Source: Thermohalobaculum sp039816045
Lineage (GTDB): Bacteria > Pseudomonadota > Alphaproteobacteria > Rhodobacterales > Rhodobacteraceae
DNA length: 64,000 nucleotides
Direction: 5' to 3'
Assembly: GCA_039816045.1 (NCBI GenBank)
Contig: JBCBYB010000012.1
Coordinates: 58,262-122,261 of the forward strand
The notes under the pieces were generated by a model. That model was not told where the DNA came from, ran no database searches, and saw only the letters and a program-made list of their open reading frames with translations. Of this stretch, positions 26,094-34,150 are shown one piece after another. Made by a program: the position numbers and the translations under genes. Position 1 is the stretch's first letter; each line of letters begins with the position of its first letter.

Positions 26094-26152
26094 GGGATTA
26101 AAAGGGAATGAAGGATCTTAATCCCAAAATGGTGCAGTTAACGCGACAGTAA
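26094..26152. promoter_or_regulatory. Regulatory region between sciP and mnmA with CtrA-type TTAA sites
   Basis: An inverted repeat GGGATTAA / TTAATCCC (26094-26101 and 26118-26125) is followed by TTAA-CGCGACA-GTAA (26138-26152), one mismatch from the CtrA consensus TTAA-N7-TTAA. The three TTAA cores start at 26098, 26118 and 26138, exactly 20 bp apart, so they lie on nearly the same face of the helix. The site probably controls sciP, whose start is 44 bp from the nearest arm. Confidence 0.5.
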
Positions 26153-26159
26153 CTAGAAA

Positions 26160-27299
26160 ATGCAGCCTATCGTAAACCATCACACTAACAGCCTTGGCCT
26201 ATCAAAGCCGCCTGCGGAAACCCGGGTTGTCGTTGCCATGTCCGGCGGGGTCGACAGTTCCGTCGTTGCGGCGGAGCTTGCCGCCGAGGGTTATGACGTC
26301 GTGGGGATAACTCTGCAGCTCTATGACCATGGTGCGGCCCTGGCCAAACAAGGCGCGTGCTGTGCGGGCCGTGACATCCATGATGCGCGCCGGGTGGCTG
26401 AGACGATGGGCTTCCCGCATTACGTTCTCGACTATGAGAGCCGGTTCCGCGCCGATGTGATGGATGATTTTGCCGATCAGTACCTCGCTGGCGCCACCCC
26501 GATTCCCTGTGTGCGCTGCAACCAACGGGTCAAGTTCCGGGACCTCTTGGGCACTGCGCGGGAGCTGGAGGCCGACTGTTTGGCGACCGGGCATTATGTG
26601 CGCCGCGTCGAGGGGCCGCAGGGGGCGGAGCTGCACCGTGCGGCCGATACCACCCGCGATCAGAGCTATTTCCTCTTTGCGACAACCCAAGAGCAGCTGG
26701 ATTTCCTGCGCTTTCCGCTGGGGGGGCTTGCGTCCAAGGCCGAGACCCGTGCGCTGGCGGCGCGCCATGGCCTGCCGGTGGCGGACAAACCCGATAGCCA
26801 GGACATCTGCTTCGTGCCCGAGGGCGGCTATGCGGCCGTGATTGAGAAGCTGCGTCCCGGCGCCGCGGAGCCTGGGGAGATCGTGCATCTCGACGGCCGG
26901 GTGCTGGGCGAGCACGGCGGCATCATCCACTACACGGTGGGGCAGCGGCGCGGGCTCGGCATCGGGGGCGGCGAGCCTCTCTATGTCGTGCGCCTCGATC
27001 CGGAGCAGCGGCACGTGATTGTCGGCCCACGAGAGGCGCTGGCAACCCGGCGCGTGCCGCTCGGGGATCTCAACTGGATCGGCGGCGCAGCGTTTGAGAC
27101 CGCCCCGGAAGGCGGCCATGAGGCCCGTGTGAAAATCCGCTCGGCCCGTCCGCCGGTCCCGGCACGCATTCACCCGACGCCCGGTGGCGCGGAGGTGGAA
27201 TTGTTGTCGCCAGAAGAGGGCGTCGCCCCCGGCCAGGCCTGTGTGTTCTATGCACCCGAAGGCTCCCGCGTGCTCGGCGGCGGCTGGATCCAGCGCTGA
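26160..27299 (+). CDS. mnmA: tRNA 2-thiouridylase MnmA
   Basis: Makes 2-thiouridine at position 34 of tRNA-Lys, -Glu and -Gln. The 379-residue protein has the PP-loop VVVAMSGGVDSSVVAA, the first catalytic Cys in PCVRCNQRVKF, DQSYFLF, the second catalytic Cys in SQDICFV, and the C-terminal beta-barrel with YTVGQRRGLGI. The start ATG 26160 lacks a clear ribosome-binding site and lies just 8 bp from a CtrA-like box. Sequence before AETRVVVAMSGG is poorly conserved, so the exact start may be further in. Confidence 0.96.
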   Translation: MQPIVNHHTNSLGLSKPPAETRVVVAMSGGVDSSVVAAELAAEGYDVVGITLQLYDHGAALAKQGACCAGRDIHDARRVAETMGFPHYVLDYESRFRADVMDDFADQYLAGATPIPCVRCNQRVKFRDLLGTARELEADCLATGHYVRRVEGPQGAELHRAADTTRDQSYFLFATTQEQLDFLRFPLGGLASKAETRALAARHGLPVADKPDSQDICFVPEGGYAAVIEKLRPGAAEPGEIVHLDGRVLGEHGGIIHYTVGQRRGLGIGGGEPLYVVRLDPEQRHVIVGPREALATRRVPLGDLNWIGGAAFETAPEGGHEARVKIRSARPPVPARIHPTPGGAEVELLSPEEGVAPGQACVFYAPEGSRVLGGGWIQR

Positions 27300-27392
27300 T
27301 ACAGGGCCTTACACTGTAGCCGGGCGCCCCATCTTGCCGACGCGGACGCCCTGAGCTAGGCCGGGGGCACCCTCTCAAAAGGAGCGCCCCCA

Positions 27393-28778
27393 ATGAGCGA
27401 TCTCGACCGCATTCTCGCCCATCTCGACGGTGACCTCGACGCAGCCCTCGAACGGCTCTTTGCACTCGTGCGCACAAAATCGATCTCGACCGACCCCGCC
27501 TATAAGGAGGAGTGCGTCAAGGCCGCCAACTGGTTGGTGGCCGACCTCGCCACCATGGGGTTTGACGCCGAGGCGGTGCAGACCGAAGGCCACCCGATCG
27601 TCCTGGCCCGCGGCGGCGAGGGCGCGCCGCATGTGGTCTTCTACGGTCACTACGACGTGCAGCCCGTCGATCCGATCGAGCTTTGGGATCACGACCCGTT
27701 CGAGCCCGCCATCCGCACCCGCGCGGACGGCATCAAGATCATCACGGGCCGTGGCACGTCGGACGACAAGGGCCAGGTGATGACCTTCCTCGAGGCCTGC
27801 CGTGCCTGGCATGCGGTGACGGGCGCCCTGCCCTGCCGCATCACCATGCTGATCGAGGGCGAGGAGGAATCGGGCGGGAAGAGCCTCAAGACCTTCCTCA
27901 AGACCCGCGGCGGGGAGATCGGTGCTGACCTCGCGCTTGTCTGCGATACAACCATGTGGAACCGGCAGACGCCGGCGATCACAACCCAGCTTCGCGGCAA
28001 CGTGACCGAAGAGTTGACCGTGAAGGCCGCCAATCGCGACCTCCATTCCGGGGTGTACGGCAACGCAGCGGCCAATGCGAACACGGTGCTGGTGAACGCG
28101 TTGGCAGGGCTCCGCGATGCCAAGGGGCGCGTGACGGTCCCAGGCTTTTATGGCGACGTGCCGGAGTTGCCAGACGCGATCCGGGCCCAATGGGAGACAC
28201 TCGGCTTCGACCAGAGCCAGTTCCTCGGCGATGTCGGGCTCTCCATCAAGGCGGGCGAGCAGGACCGCAGCGCCCTCGAACAGGTTTGGGCGCGTCCCTC
28301 TTGTGAAATCAACGGCATCTGGGGCGGCTACACTGGGGCCGGTTTCAAAACCGTCATCCCGGCAGAGGCCCACGCCAAGGTCAGCTTCCGCTTGGTCGGC
28401 ACACAGGACCCCAAGGCCATTCGCGAGGCCTTCCGGGCCCACATTCGCGCCGCGATCCCGGCGGACTGTACGGTTGAGTTCACCGCCCATGGTGACGGCA
28501 AAGCAACCACAATGCCAACCGATTCCCCCGCTTTCGAGGCCGCCCGCCGCGCCCTCTCGGAGGAATGGGGAACCGAGGCGGCCTTCATCGGCGCGGGCGG
28601 ATCGATTCCCGTTGTCAGTCAGTTCCAAGAGCATCTCGGCCTGCATAGTATGCTGATCGGCTTTGGGCTTGAGGATGACGCGCTCCACTCGCCGAACGAG
28701 AAATACGACCTCGCAAGCTTCACGAAGGGGGCTCGGGCCTGGGTGCGGGTGCTCGGGGCCTTGGCCCAACAAGGATGA
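27393..28778 (+). CDS. M20 family metallo-dipeptidase
   Basis: Cytosolic di-zinc peptidase of 461 residues related to bacterial M20 dipeptidases and carnosinase-like enzymes. Metal and catalytic segments are visible: FYGHYDVQP, GRGTSDDKGQ, the catalytic acid region IEGEEESGG, LVCDTT, a dimerisation-domain His in RDLHSGVYG, and LHSPNEKYD near the C-terminus. It releases amino acids from short peptides; the exact substrate is not decided. The ATG has AAAAGGAG upstream. It overlaps the asparaginase gene by ATGA. Confidence 0.92.
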   Translation: MSDLDRILAHLDGDLDAALERLFALVRTKSISTDPAYKEECVKAANWLVADLATMGFDAEAVQTEGHPIVLARGGEGAPHVVFYGHYDVQPVDPIELWDHDPFEPAIRTRADGIKIITGRGTSDDKGQVMTFLEACRAWHAVTGALPCRITMLIEGEEESGGKSLKTFLKTRGGEIGADLALVCDTTMWNRQTPAITTQLRGNVTEELTVKAANRDLHSGVYGNAAANANTVLVNALAGLRDAKGRVTVPGFYGDVPELPDAIRAQWETLGFDQSQFLGDVGLSIKAGEQDRSALEQVWARPSCEINGIWGGYTGAGFKTVIPAEAHAKVSFRLVGTQDPKAIREAFRAHIRAAIPADCTVEFTAHGDGKATTMPTDSPAFEAARRALSEEWGTEAAFIGAGGSIPVVSQFQEHLGLHSMLIGFGLEDDALHSPNEKYDLASFTKGARAWVRVLGALAQQG

Positions 28779-29827
28779 GCGACGACCGCGCGCCCGTGCG
28801 TGTTCTCTACACTGGTGGAACGATCGGGTGCAGTGGCACACCGTTTTCGCCGATGCCGGGAGCGCAGTTTCAGGAGCTCTGCGCGTCAAACGGGCTGGGA
28901 ACGGACTGTGCCTGGGAATGGACCGATACCGCGCTCGACAGCGCTGAGGTTGGCCCGCGCGATTGGGCCGGCCTTGCCCTGCGCGTGCTGGCCGACGACC
29001 GCCCGGTGGTGGTGCTCCATGGGACCGATACGATGGCCTGGAGCGCGGCGGCTCTGGCTCTTCTGACAACCCTGTTGACGCCCGATGGCGTTCCCGTTGC
29101 GCGTCGCTCAGCGCCCGTCGTTTTCACCGGCGCGCAACGCCCGCTCTTTCCCAGCGGAGCCGAGCGCGACCCAGGGTCGGATGGAGCGGCGAACCTGCGC
29201 GCCGCCCTGGTCGAGGCAACGCGTCCTGTGCCCGGTGTGCGGATTGCGTTCGGCGGTCAGATCATCAACGGCGCCAGGGCCGTCAAGCAATCCACGCTCG
29301 AGGATTGTGCCTTCTCCTCTCCCAATGGAGCGGACGTGTCGCCGCCCTTGCCTGCCGCCACATCCGAACCGCTTCGCGATGCGGTCGTTGCTTTAGAACC
29401 GCACATGGGGGCTCGGCAGGTGTTCCCGGTTCCGTTGATGCCGGGTGGAGGCCGTCAAGCAGCAGAGTCGATCGCGTTGGCTATGGACGCGCTTGGTCCG
29501 CGGCTTGGAGCGGTGCACCTTCTCGGCTTTGGTCTCGGCACCGTTCCCGGTCGAGAACCCCTTACCCCGGTCCTCGCTCGAGCCGCAGATCTTGACATTA
29601 TCGTGGCACTGGGAACGCAGGTGCACAAGGGACCGGTCGAGCCCGCACACTACGGCGCAGGAGCCTGGACGGGGCCACTTGGCGTTTTGCCGGCGGGGGA
29701 TATGACAGTGCCAGCAACGCAAGCCAAGCTCCATTTGTCCCTCGCTCTCGCAACAATTCATGGTTGGAAAACAGGCACTTCACACAACTTTATGGAGCAA
29801 TCCATTGCGGGTGAACGGTCTGCATAG
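28775..29827 (+). CDS. L-asparaginase (type I/II family)
   Basis: Amidohydrolase of 350 residues converting asparagine to aspartate and ammonia. The N-terminal nucleophile motif YTGGTIG and the second active-site motif HGTDTMAWSA are intact, followed by VFTGAQRPLF and NLRAAL. No signal peptide, so it is cytoplasmic. The 4-bp overlap with the dipeptidase gene suggests a peptide-to-amino-acid-to-ammonia salvage pair. Length is typical. Confidence 0.92.
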   Translation: MSDDRAPVRVLYTGGTIGCSGTPFSPMPGAQFQELCASNGLGTDCAWEWTDTALDSAEVGPRDWAGLALRVLADDRPVVVLHGTDTMAWSAAALALLTTLLTPDGVPVARRSAPVVFTGAQRPLFPSGAERDPGSDGAANLRAALVEATRPVPGVRIAFGGQIINGARAVKQSTLEDCAFSSPNGADVSPPLPAATSEPLRDAVVALEPHMGARQVFPVPLMPGGGRQAAESIALAMDALGPRLGAVHLLGFGLGTVPGREPLTPVLARAADLDIIVALGTQVHKGPVEPAHYGAGAWTGPLGVLPAGDMTVPATQAKLHLSLALATIHGWKTGTSHNFMEQSIAGERSA

Positions 29828-30110
29828 TCGGGCCTCGCCTGGGTGCATTCGCGCTTGAGCCTTTCTCTTGTCGGTTTTGCGCGCGCCTTGATCCCGCCAT
29901 ATTTCCGCCCAAATGCGACTAATATTCGCCTCGTTTCCCAAATACTCGCCTTAAAGAGGTCATGAGCGATTCAGGTTTTACGAAATATTCTGAGATCATA
30001 GTGTTTTGATCCGGTGGGCCATGTGCTATGTAGGCATCGGGGAGATCGAGTGTGATAGCGCGTAACTGTTGTGATCCTGGTTTTCGGTTCATGATCTGTG
30101 GGGAAATGAC

Positions 30111-30326
30111 ATGACGCTTACAGCGTTGAAACGGTTCGCGTTGGACGACGACGGTGCGGTAACCATCGACTGGGTTGCCCTGACGGCGTCGCTCTTGGTG
30201 CTTGGTATCGCCGTGGTATACTTCATCTACGAGAATGGAGTTCCGGGAGCCCTTGACTCAATCAATGGTGAGCTCTCACGCATTCAGGCTCAGAGCCCAC
30301 CATCCGCACCGAGCTGGGCACAGTGA
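30111..30326 (+). CDS. Flp-pilin-like small membrane protein
   Basis: Peptide of 71 residues with a short hydrophilic leader (MTLTALKRFALDDDGAVT), one hydrophobic segment (WVALTASLLVLGIAVVYFIY) and a polar tail. This layout, and the DGAVT-DWV signature, match a group of Flp-type pilin-like peptides abundant in Rhodobacteraceae. True Flp pilins end the leader at Gly and continue with E at +5, which is not obvious here, so a pilin function is tentative. A GTGGGGAAATGAC ribosome-binding stretch precedes the ATG. It stands alone; no tad secretion genes are in the window. Confidence 0.7.
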   Translation: MTLTALKRFALDDDGAVTIDWVALTASLLVLGIAVVYFIYENGVPGALDSINGELSRIQAQSPPSAPSWAQ

Positions 30327-30630
30327 TGTCGTAGCCGGTCCGTGTGATGGATGGCGATCCGGGTGGGTGCGCGCCGCCGCAAGCCGCTCGAAAAATACCT
30401 TGGACGGCTCAGATCCTGGTCATCGTGCAGCGCTTTTCCCGATGGGGAATGGCGCTTGACGGTTGAGGAACAACGCAAGTCCCGGGTGGCTCAATTTGCA
30501 AGCTGAACGGTTTCGCCGTCGGAGCCAGTTTGTCTGCACTCAGGTCCTGCGGCATCAGGGGGCGCGCAGCCCCCTCTACCCGCACAGCAGGCGCTCGGGA
30601 TGGCCGATTGCTCACTGCGCTCGCAGGCAG
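30327..30630. other. Intergenic region between pilin-like gene and eda
   Basis: This 304-bp region contains no credible gene. A 7-bp GC-rich hairpin AGGGGGC-GCGCA-GCCCCCT lies at 30557-30575 without a T-run and could be a weak terminator for either convergent gene. The rest shows no clear structure. Confidence 0.4.
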
Positions 30631-31266
30631 TTAGGCGTTGATGGAGGCGTGCAGCCGTGAAGCGGCGTCCAGTGCAAGCTTCTCAACCTCGGCCCAATTC
30701 TGCGCCATGACCGCCTCGCGGGGGGCCACCCAGGACCCGCCCACGCAAACCACGTTCGTTAGGGCTAAATAGTCCGGTGCATTGGCGAGGCTGATGCCGC
30801 CCGTCGGACAGAACTTGGCCGCTTGAAGGGGCGCAGAGAGCGCCTTGAGCATCCGCGTTCCACCGGCTGCTTCTGCGGGGAAAAACTTCATCGTCTCTAT
30901 GCCGCGCTCGAGCAATGCCATGACTTCCGAGGCCGTGCTGACGCCGGGCAAAAGCGGCAGATCGTTCGCGGCGGCGGCGTCCAAAACGGTTTGGGTGGTT
31001 CCGGGAGAGACACCGAACCGCGCGCCCGCTTCCTTAGCGGCCTCCACATCGCGTGAGGAGAGCAAGGTCCCTGCCCCCACAACACCCCCCTCGAGGCCAG
31101 CCATCGCGCGGATCGCATCCAAAGCGGCGGGTGTCCTGAGTGTGACCTCCAGCGCGGGTAAGCCGCCGGAGATCAGCGCACGGCCCAAATCGGATGCGGT
31201 CGAAGGGTCGTCCACCGTCAGCACGGGGATGACCCGGGCGAGCCTGCAGATCTGAAGCGGGGTCAC
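30631..31266 (-). CDS. eda: 2-dehydro-3-deoxy-phosphogluconate aldolase
   Basis: KDPG aldolase of the Entner-Doudoroff pathway, splitting KDPG to pyruvate and glyceraldehyde 3-phosphate. The 211-residue protein has VIPVLTVDD, EVTLRTPAALDAI with the catalytic Glu, VGAGTLL, PGVSTASEVM, and the Schiff-base Lys in ETMKFFPAE, then FCPTGGISLAN. It starts at GTG 31266, overlapping the edd stop (GTGA), so expression is coupled to edd. Confidence 0.97.
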   Translation of the reverse strand: MTPLQICRLARVIPVLTVDDPSTASDLGRALISGGLPALEVTLRTPAALDAIRAMAGLEGGVVGAGTLLSSRDVEAAKEAGARFGVSPGTTQTVLDAAAANDLPLLPGVSTASEVMALLERGIETMKFFPAEAAGGTRMLKALSAPLQAAKFCPTGGISLANAPDYLALTNVVCVGGSWVAPREAVMAQNWAEVEKLALDAASRLHASINA

Positions 31267-33089
31267 TGGGCCACCTCCTCACCAAAGGAAAAGACACTCG
31301 CGCCCATGGACGCAGCGCCAACGCCGTGCCGAAACATCTCAAACATCTCCCGTCCGACACCGATTTGACCAAACTCCGTGCGCTCGGTCGCGGCGGGCCG
31401 AGTACAGAGATCCGGCGCCTCCACATCAAGCGTTCCAGCGTCGCCATCAAGGCAAATCATATCGCCATCCTGCAGACGCGCGATCGGTCCGTCGGCCGCG
31501 GCTTCCGGCGACACATGGATGGCAGCGGGGATCTTACCCGAGGCGCCGGACATCCGGCCATCGGTCACCAGGGCGATCCGGTGCCCCCGGTCCTGCAACA
31601 CGCCCAAGACCGGGGTGAGCCCGTGCAGTTCCGGCATGCCGTTCGCCCGTGGCCCCTGAAACCGGACGACGCAAACCATATCACGGTCCAACTCGCCAGC
31701 CCTGAACGCGGCCTTAACACTCTCCTGATCATGAAAGATGCGCGCAGGCGCCCGCACGACCCGGCGCTCAGGTTTCACAGCGGAGACCTTCATCACCGCA
31801 TCGCCAAGCGGGCCGGTCAGCCGCACCAACCCGCCGGTCGGCTGGAAGGGATCGCTGACGGGCCGCAACACGTCCCGATCAAGGCTTTCCGCTGCGCCGT
31901 CATGCCATTTCACACTGTTCCCGGACAGCCGAGGTTCCTCGGTATACCGGCCAAGACCGTCTCCAGCGACGGTCCGGACATCGTCCTGCATCAATCCTGC
32001 GCCAAGGCACTCGCGCACCAGATAGGGCAAACCGCCCGCCGCATAGAAATGGTTCACATCCTTGAGCCCGTTGGGATAAATCCGCGCAATCAGCGGCACG
32101 ACCTCGGAGAGTTCGGAGACATCGTCCCAGGTGAGGATCACCCCTGCTGCCCGCGCCATTGCTATCAGATGGATCAACAGATTGGTCGAGCCCCCGGTCG
32201 CGTGCAGCCCGACAATGCCGTTTACAAAGCATTTTTCCGAGAGCACCTCGCAAGCGGGTGTGTAGGCATCGCCCTGTGCGGTCAAGCTGAGAACCCGGCG
32301 CGCGCCCTCCATCGTTAGCGGATCGCGGATGTTCTGAGCTGGGTTGGCGTGGCTTGAGCCAGGAAGATGCAAACCCATCACCTCCATCAGCATCTGGTTG
32401 GTGTTTGCCGTGCCATAGAAGGTGCAGATCCCCGGCGCGTGATAGCTCTGCATTTCCGAGGCGAGCAATTCCTTGCGGCCGATCTCTCTCGCAGCAAACC
32501 TCTCGCGGGTGCGTGCCTTTGCGTCGTTCGGCAGTCCCGACGGCATTGGTCCAGCGGGCAGGAAGATTGCCGGCAGATGTCCGAACCGCGCGGCGGCGAT
32601 GACCAGCCCCGGCACGATCTTGTCGCACATTCCGAGGAAGACCACCGCGTCGTAGCAATTGTGCGAGAGGGCGACGGCGGCGCTCATGGCGATCACATCC
32701 CGGGAGAACAACGACAGGTCCATCCCTGGTTGGCCTTGCGTGACGCCGTCGCACATGGCGGGGACGCCACCCGCCACCTGAGCCGTCGCGCCGATCTCCT
32801 CGGCGGCTCGTTTGATGAGAGCCGGATAGCCCTCGAAGGGAGCGTGGGCCGAGAGCATGTCATTATAGGCCGTCACGATCCCGATGTTCGGCGCACGGTC
32901 CTCCGCCATGGCTGCTTGCACGGATTTCGGCATCGCCGCTGCGGCATGGGCGAGGTTGGAGCACCCGAGATGGGCGCGCGCGACGCCTGCATCCCGAGCT
33001 CTTGCCATTTGATCCAGGTAGCGGCGTCGTGGTCCGGCACTGCGCTCGATGATCCGCGCGGTGACGGCAGCGACGGTCGGGTGGGTCAT
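31263..33089 (-). CDS. edd: Phosphogluconate dehydratase
   Basis: Fe-S dehydratase of 608 residues making KDPG from 6-phosphogluconate, the defining step of the Entner-Doudoroff route used by most marine Rhodobacteraceae. It shows GIVTAYNDMLSAHAPFEGYP, GVPAMCDGVTQGQPGMDLSL, the cluster Cys in FLGMCDKIVPG, TFYGTANTNQML, and TDGRMSGASGKIPAAIHV near the end. The ATG at 33089 (MTHPTVAAV) has GAGGTG upstream. It is followed by the overlapping eda. Confidence 0.97.
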   Translation of the reverse strand: MTHPTVAAVTARIIERSAGPRRRYLDQMARARDAGVARAHLGCSNLAHAAAAMPKSVQAAMAEDRAPNIGIVTAYNDMLSAHAPFEGYPALIKRAAEEIGATAQVAGGVPAMCDGVTQGQPGMDLSLFSRDVIAMSAAVALSHNCYDAVVFLGMCDKIVPGLVIAAARFGHLPAIFLPAGPMPSGLPNDAKARTRERFAAREIGRKELLASEMQSYHAPGICTFYGTANTNQMLMEVMGLHLPGSSHANPAQNIRDPLTMEGARRVLSLTAQGDAYTPACEVLSEKCFVNGIVGLHATGGSTNLLIHLIAMARAAGVILTWDDVSELSEVVPLIARIYPNGLKDVNHFYAAGGLPYLVRECLGAGLMQDDVRTVAGDGLGRYTEEPRLSGNSVKWHDGAAESLDRDVLRPVSDPFQPTGGLVRLTGPLGDAVMKVSAVKPERRVVRAPARIFHDQESVKAAFRAGELDRDMVCVVRFQGPRANGMPELHGLTPVLGVLQDRGHRIALVTDGRMSGASGKIPAAIHVSPEAAADGPIARLQDGDMICLDGDAGTLDVEAPDLCTRPAATERTEFGQIGVGREMFEMFRHGVGAASMGASVFSFGEEVAQ

Positions 33090-33247
33090 GGTGGCACCTC
33101 GCACTGGGGCTGATGTCGGTCAAAGGAAGACGCAGCGGCACTGGCCACCTTAGGCGTCACCCCATCCTACAACATCCCAGCCGCGGGTCTGTAGGGAACC
33201 CGAAGCACCATCGCATTTTCGGGCTGAGCCGCGATGCCGACCGGTTC

Positions 33248-34099
33248 TTACGTCGCTTGGATCGACTGACGATAACGCAGCGGGCTCATGCCGTAGGCGC
33301 GCTTAAAGGACCGAGAGAAATGGCTCTGGTCCGCAAAGCCCAAGGCCTGACCGACATCCGCGAGCGCGTGCCCCTGCCGGAGCATGCGCTTGCTCTCTCG
33401 CAACCGAAGATCCCGCAGATAAGTGCCTGGCGTCATGTCATAAGCCGCCTTCAGATCTCGTATGACCTGGAACCGGGTGACCCCTCCGAGCTCGGCCAGC
33501 GCGTCAAGATCGAGCTTGTTGGACAGCGCATCCCGGAGGGCGGCGTCGTATGCGTGCGCGCGCGCACGGCTCCGCCGGGGACCGCGTGCCGGCAAGGCAT
33601 CGGGACCCATCGCGTCGCCAAACAGGTCTGCAAGCAGGCTGAGCTGACGCAAGCGGCAAGACAGCTGATCGTCCGATGCCCCCGCGGGCTCAGACAGCGC
33701 GTTATGGAGCGTCGTCAGCGTTCGGGCAAAGAAGGGTTTTGCAACGACCGTCTCGAGCCGCAGCGCATCGGTACGCGCCGCTGGCTGATTGGTCAGTTCA
33801 GCGACCAAACCCGGGCTCAGATACCAGCACCGGTGCGCCCAGTCGGACTGTCCGATCGGCTCGCAGTCATGGCTGACACCAGGGGGCACGAGCACAATCT
33901 GGTCCTTGTAGACGACGTGCTCTTCGCGCCCGATCCGCAGCAGCTTCCGTCCTTGCGTGACAACAATGACCGAATACTCATCGTGCGCGTGTCGATCATA
34001 GCGGTGCGCGCCGGGCGCAGCAGCGTGCCGCTCAAGACCCTTATCCGTGCGCAGCGCATCACGGATCACGCTGGCATCACTGTCCATCCGGGCCCCCAT
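33248..34099 (-). CDS. AraC-family regulator with N-terminal cupin domain
   Basis: Transcription regulator of 283 residues. The N-terminal half is an AraC-type ligand-binding cupin (RHAHDEYSVIVVTQG, VLVPPGVSHDCEP). The C-terminal 100 residues hold the two helix-turn-helix units (LDALAELGGVTRFQVIRDLK and ADVGQALGFADQSHFSRSFK, ending in YGMSPLRYR). It lies upstream of edd-eda on the same strand with a 158-bp gap. It may regulate them or an unlinked target; the ligand is unknown. Confidence 0.88.
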   Translation of the reverse strand: MGARMDSDASVIRDALRTDKGLERHAAAPGAHRYDRHAHDEYSVIVVTQGRKLLRIGREEHVVYKDQIVLVPPGVSHDCEPIGQSDWAHRCWYLSPGLVAELTNQPAARTDALRLETVVAKPFFARTLTTLHNALSEPAGASDDQLSCRLRQLSLLADLFGDAMGPDALPARGPRRSRARAHAYDAALRDALSNKLDLDALAELGGVTRFQVIRDLKAAYDMTPGTYLRDLRLRESKRMLRQGHALADVGQALGFADQSHFSRSFKRAYGMSPLRYRQSIQAT

Positions 34100-34150
34100 C
34101 GAACACCCAACGCCCGGCGCATACGCAGGGCAGACAGAACACCACGCCTT

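Noticed and set aside
27375..29069. Open frame of 564 codons antisense to the dipeptidase and asparaginase
   Set aside because: It spans two well-supported genes on the other strand and has no recognisable domain.
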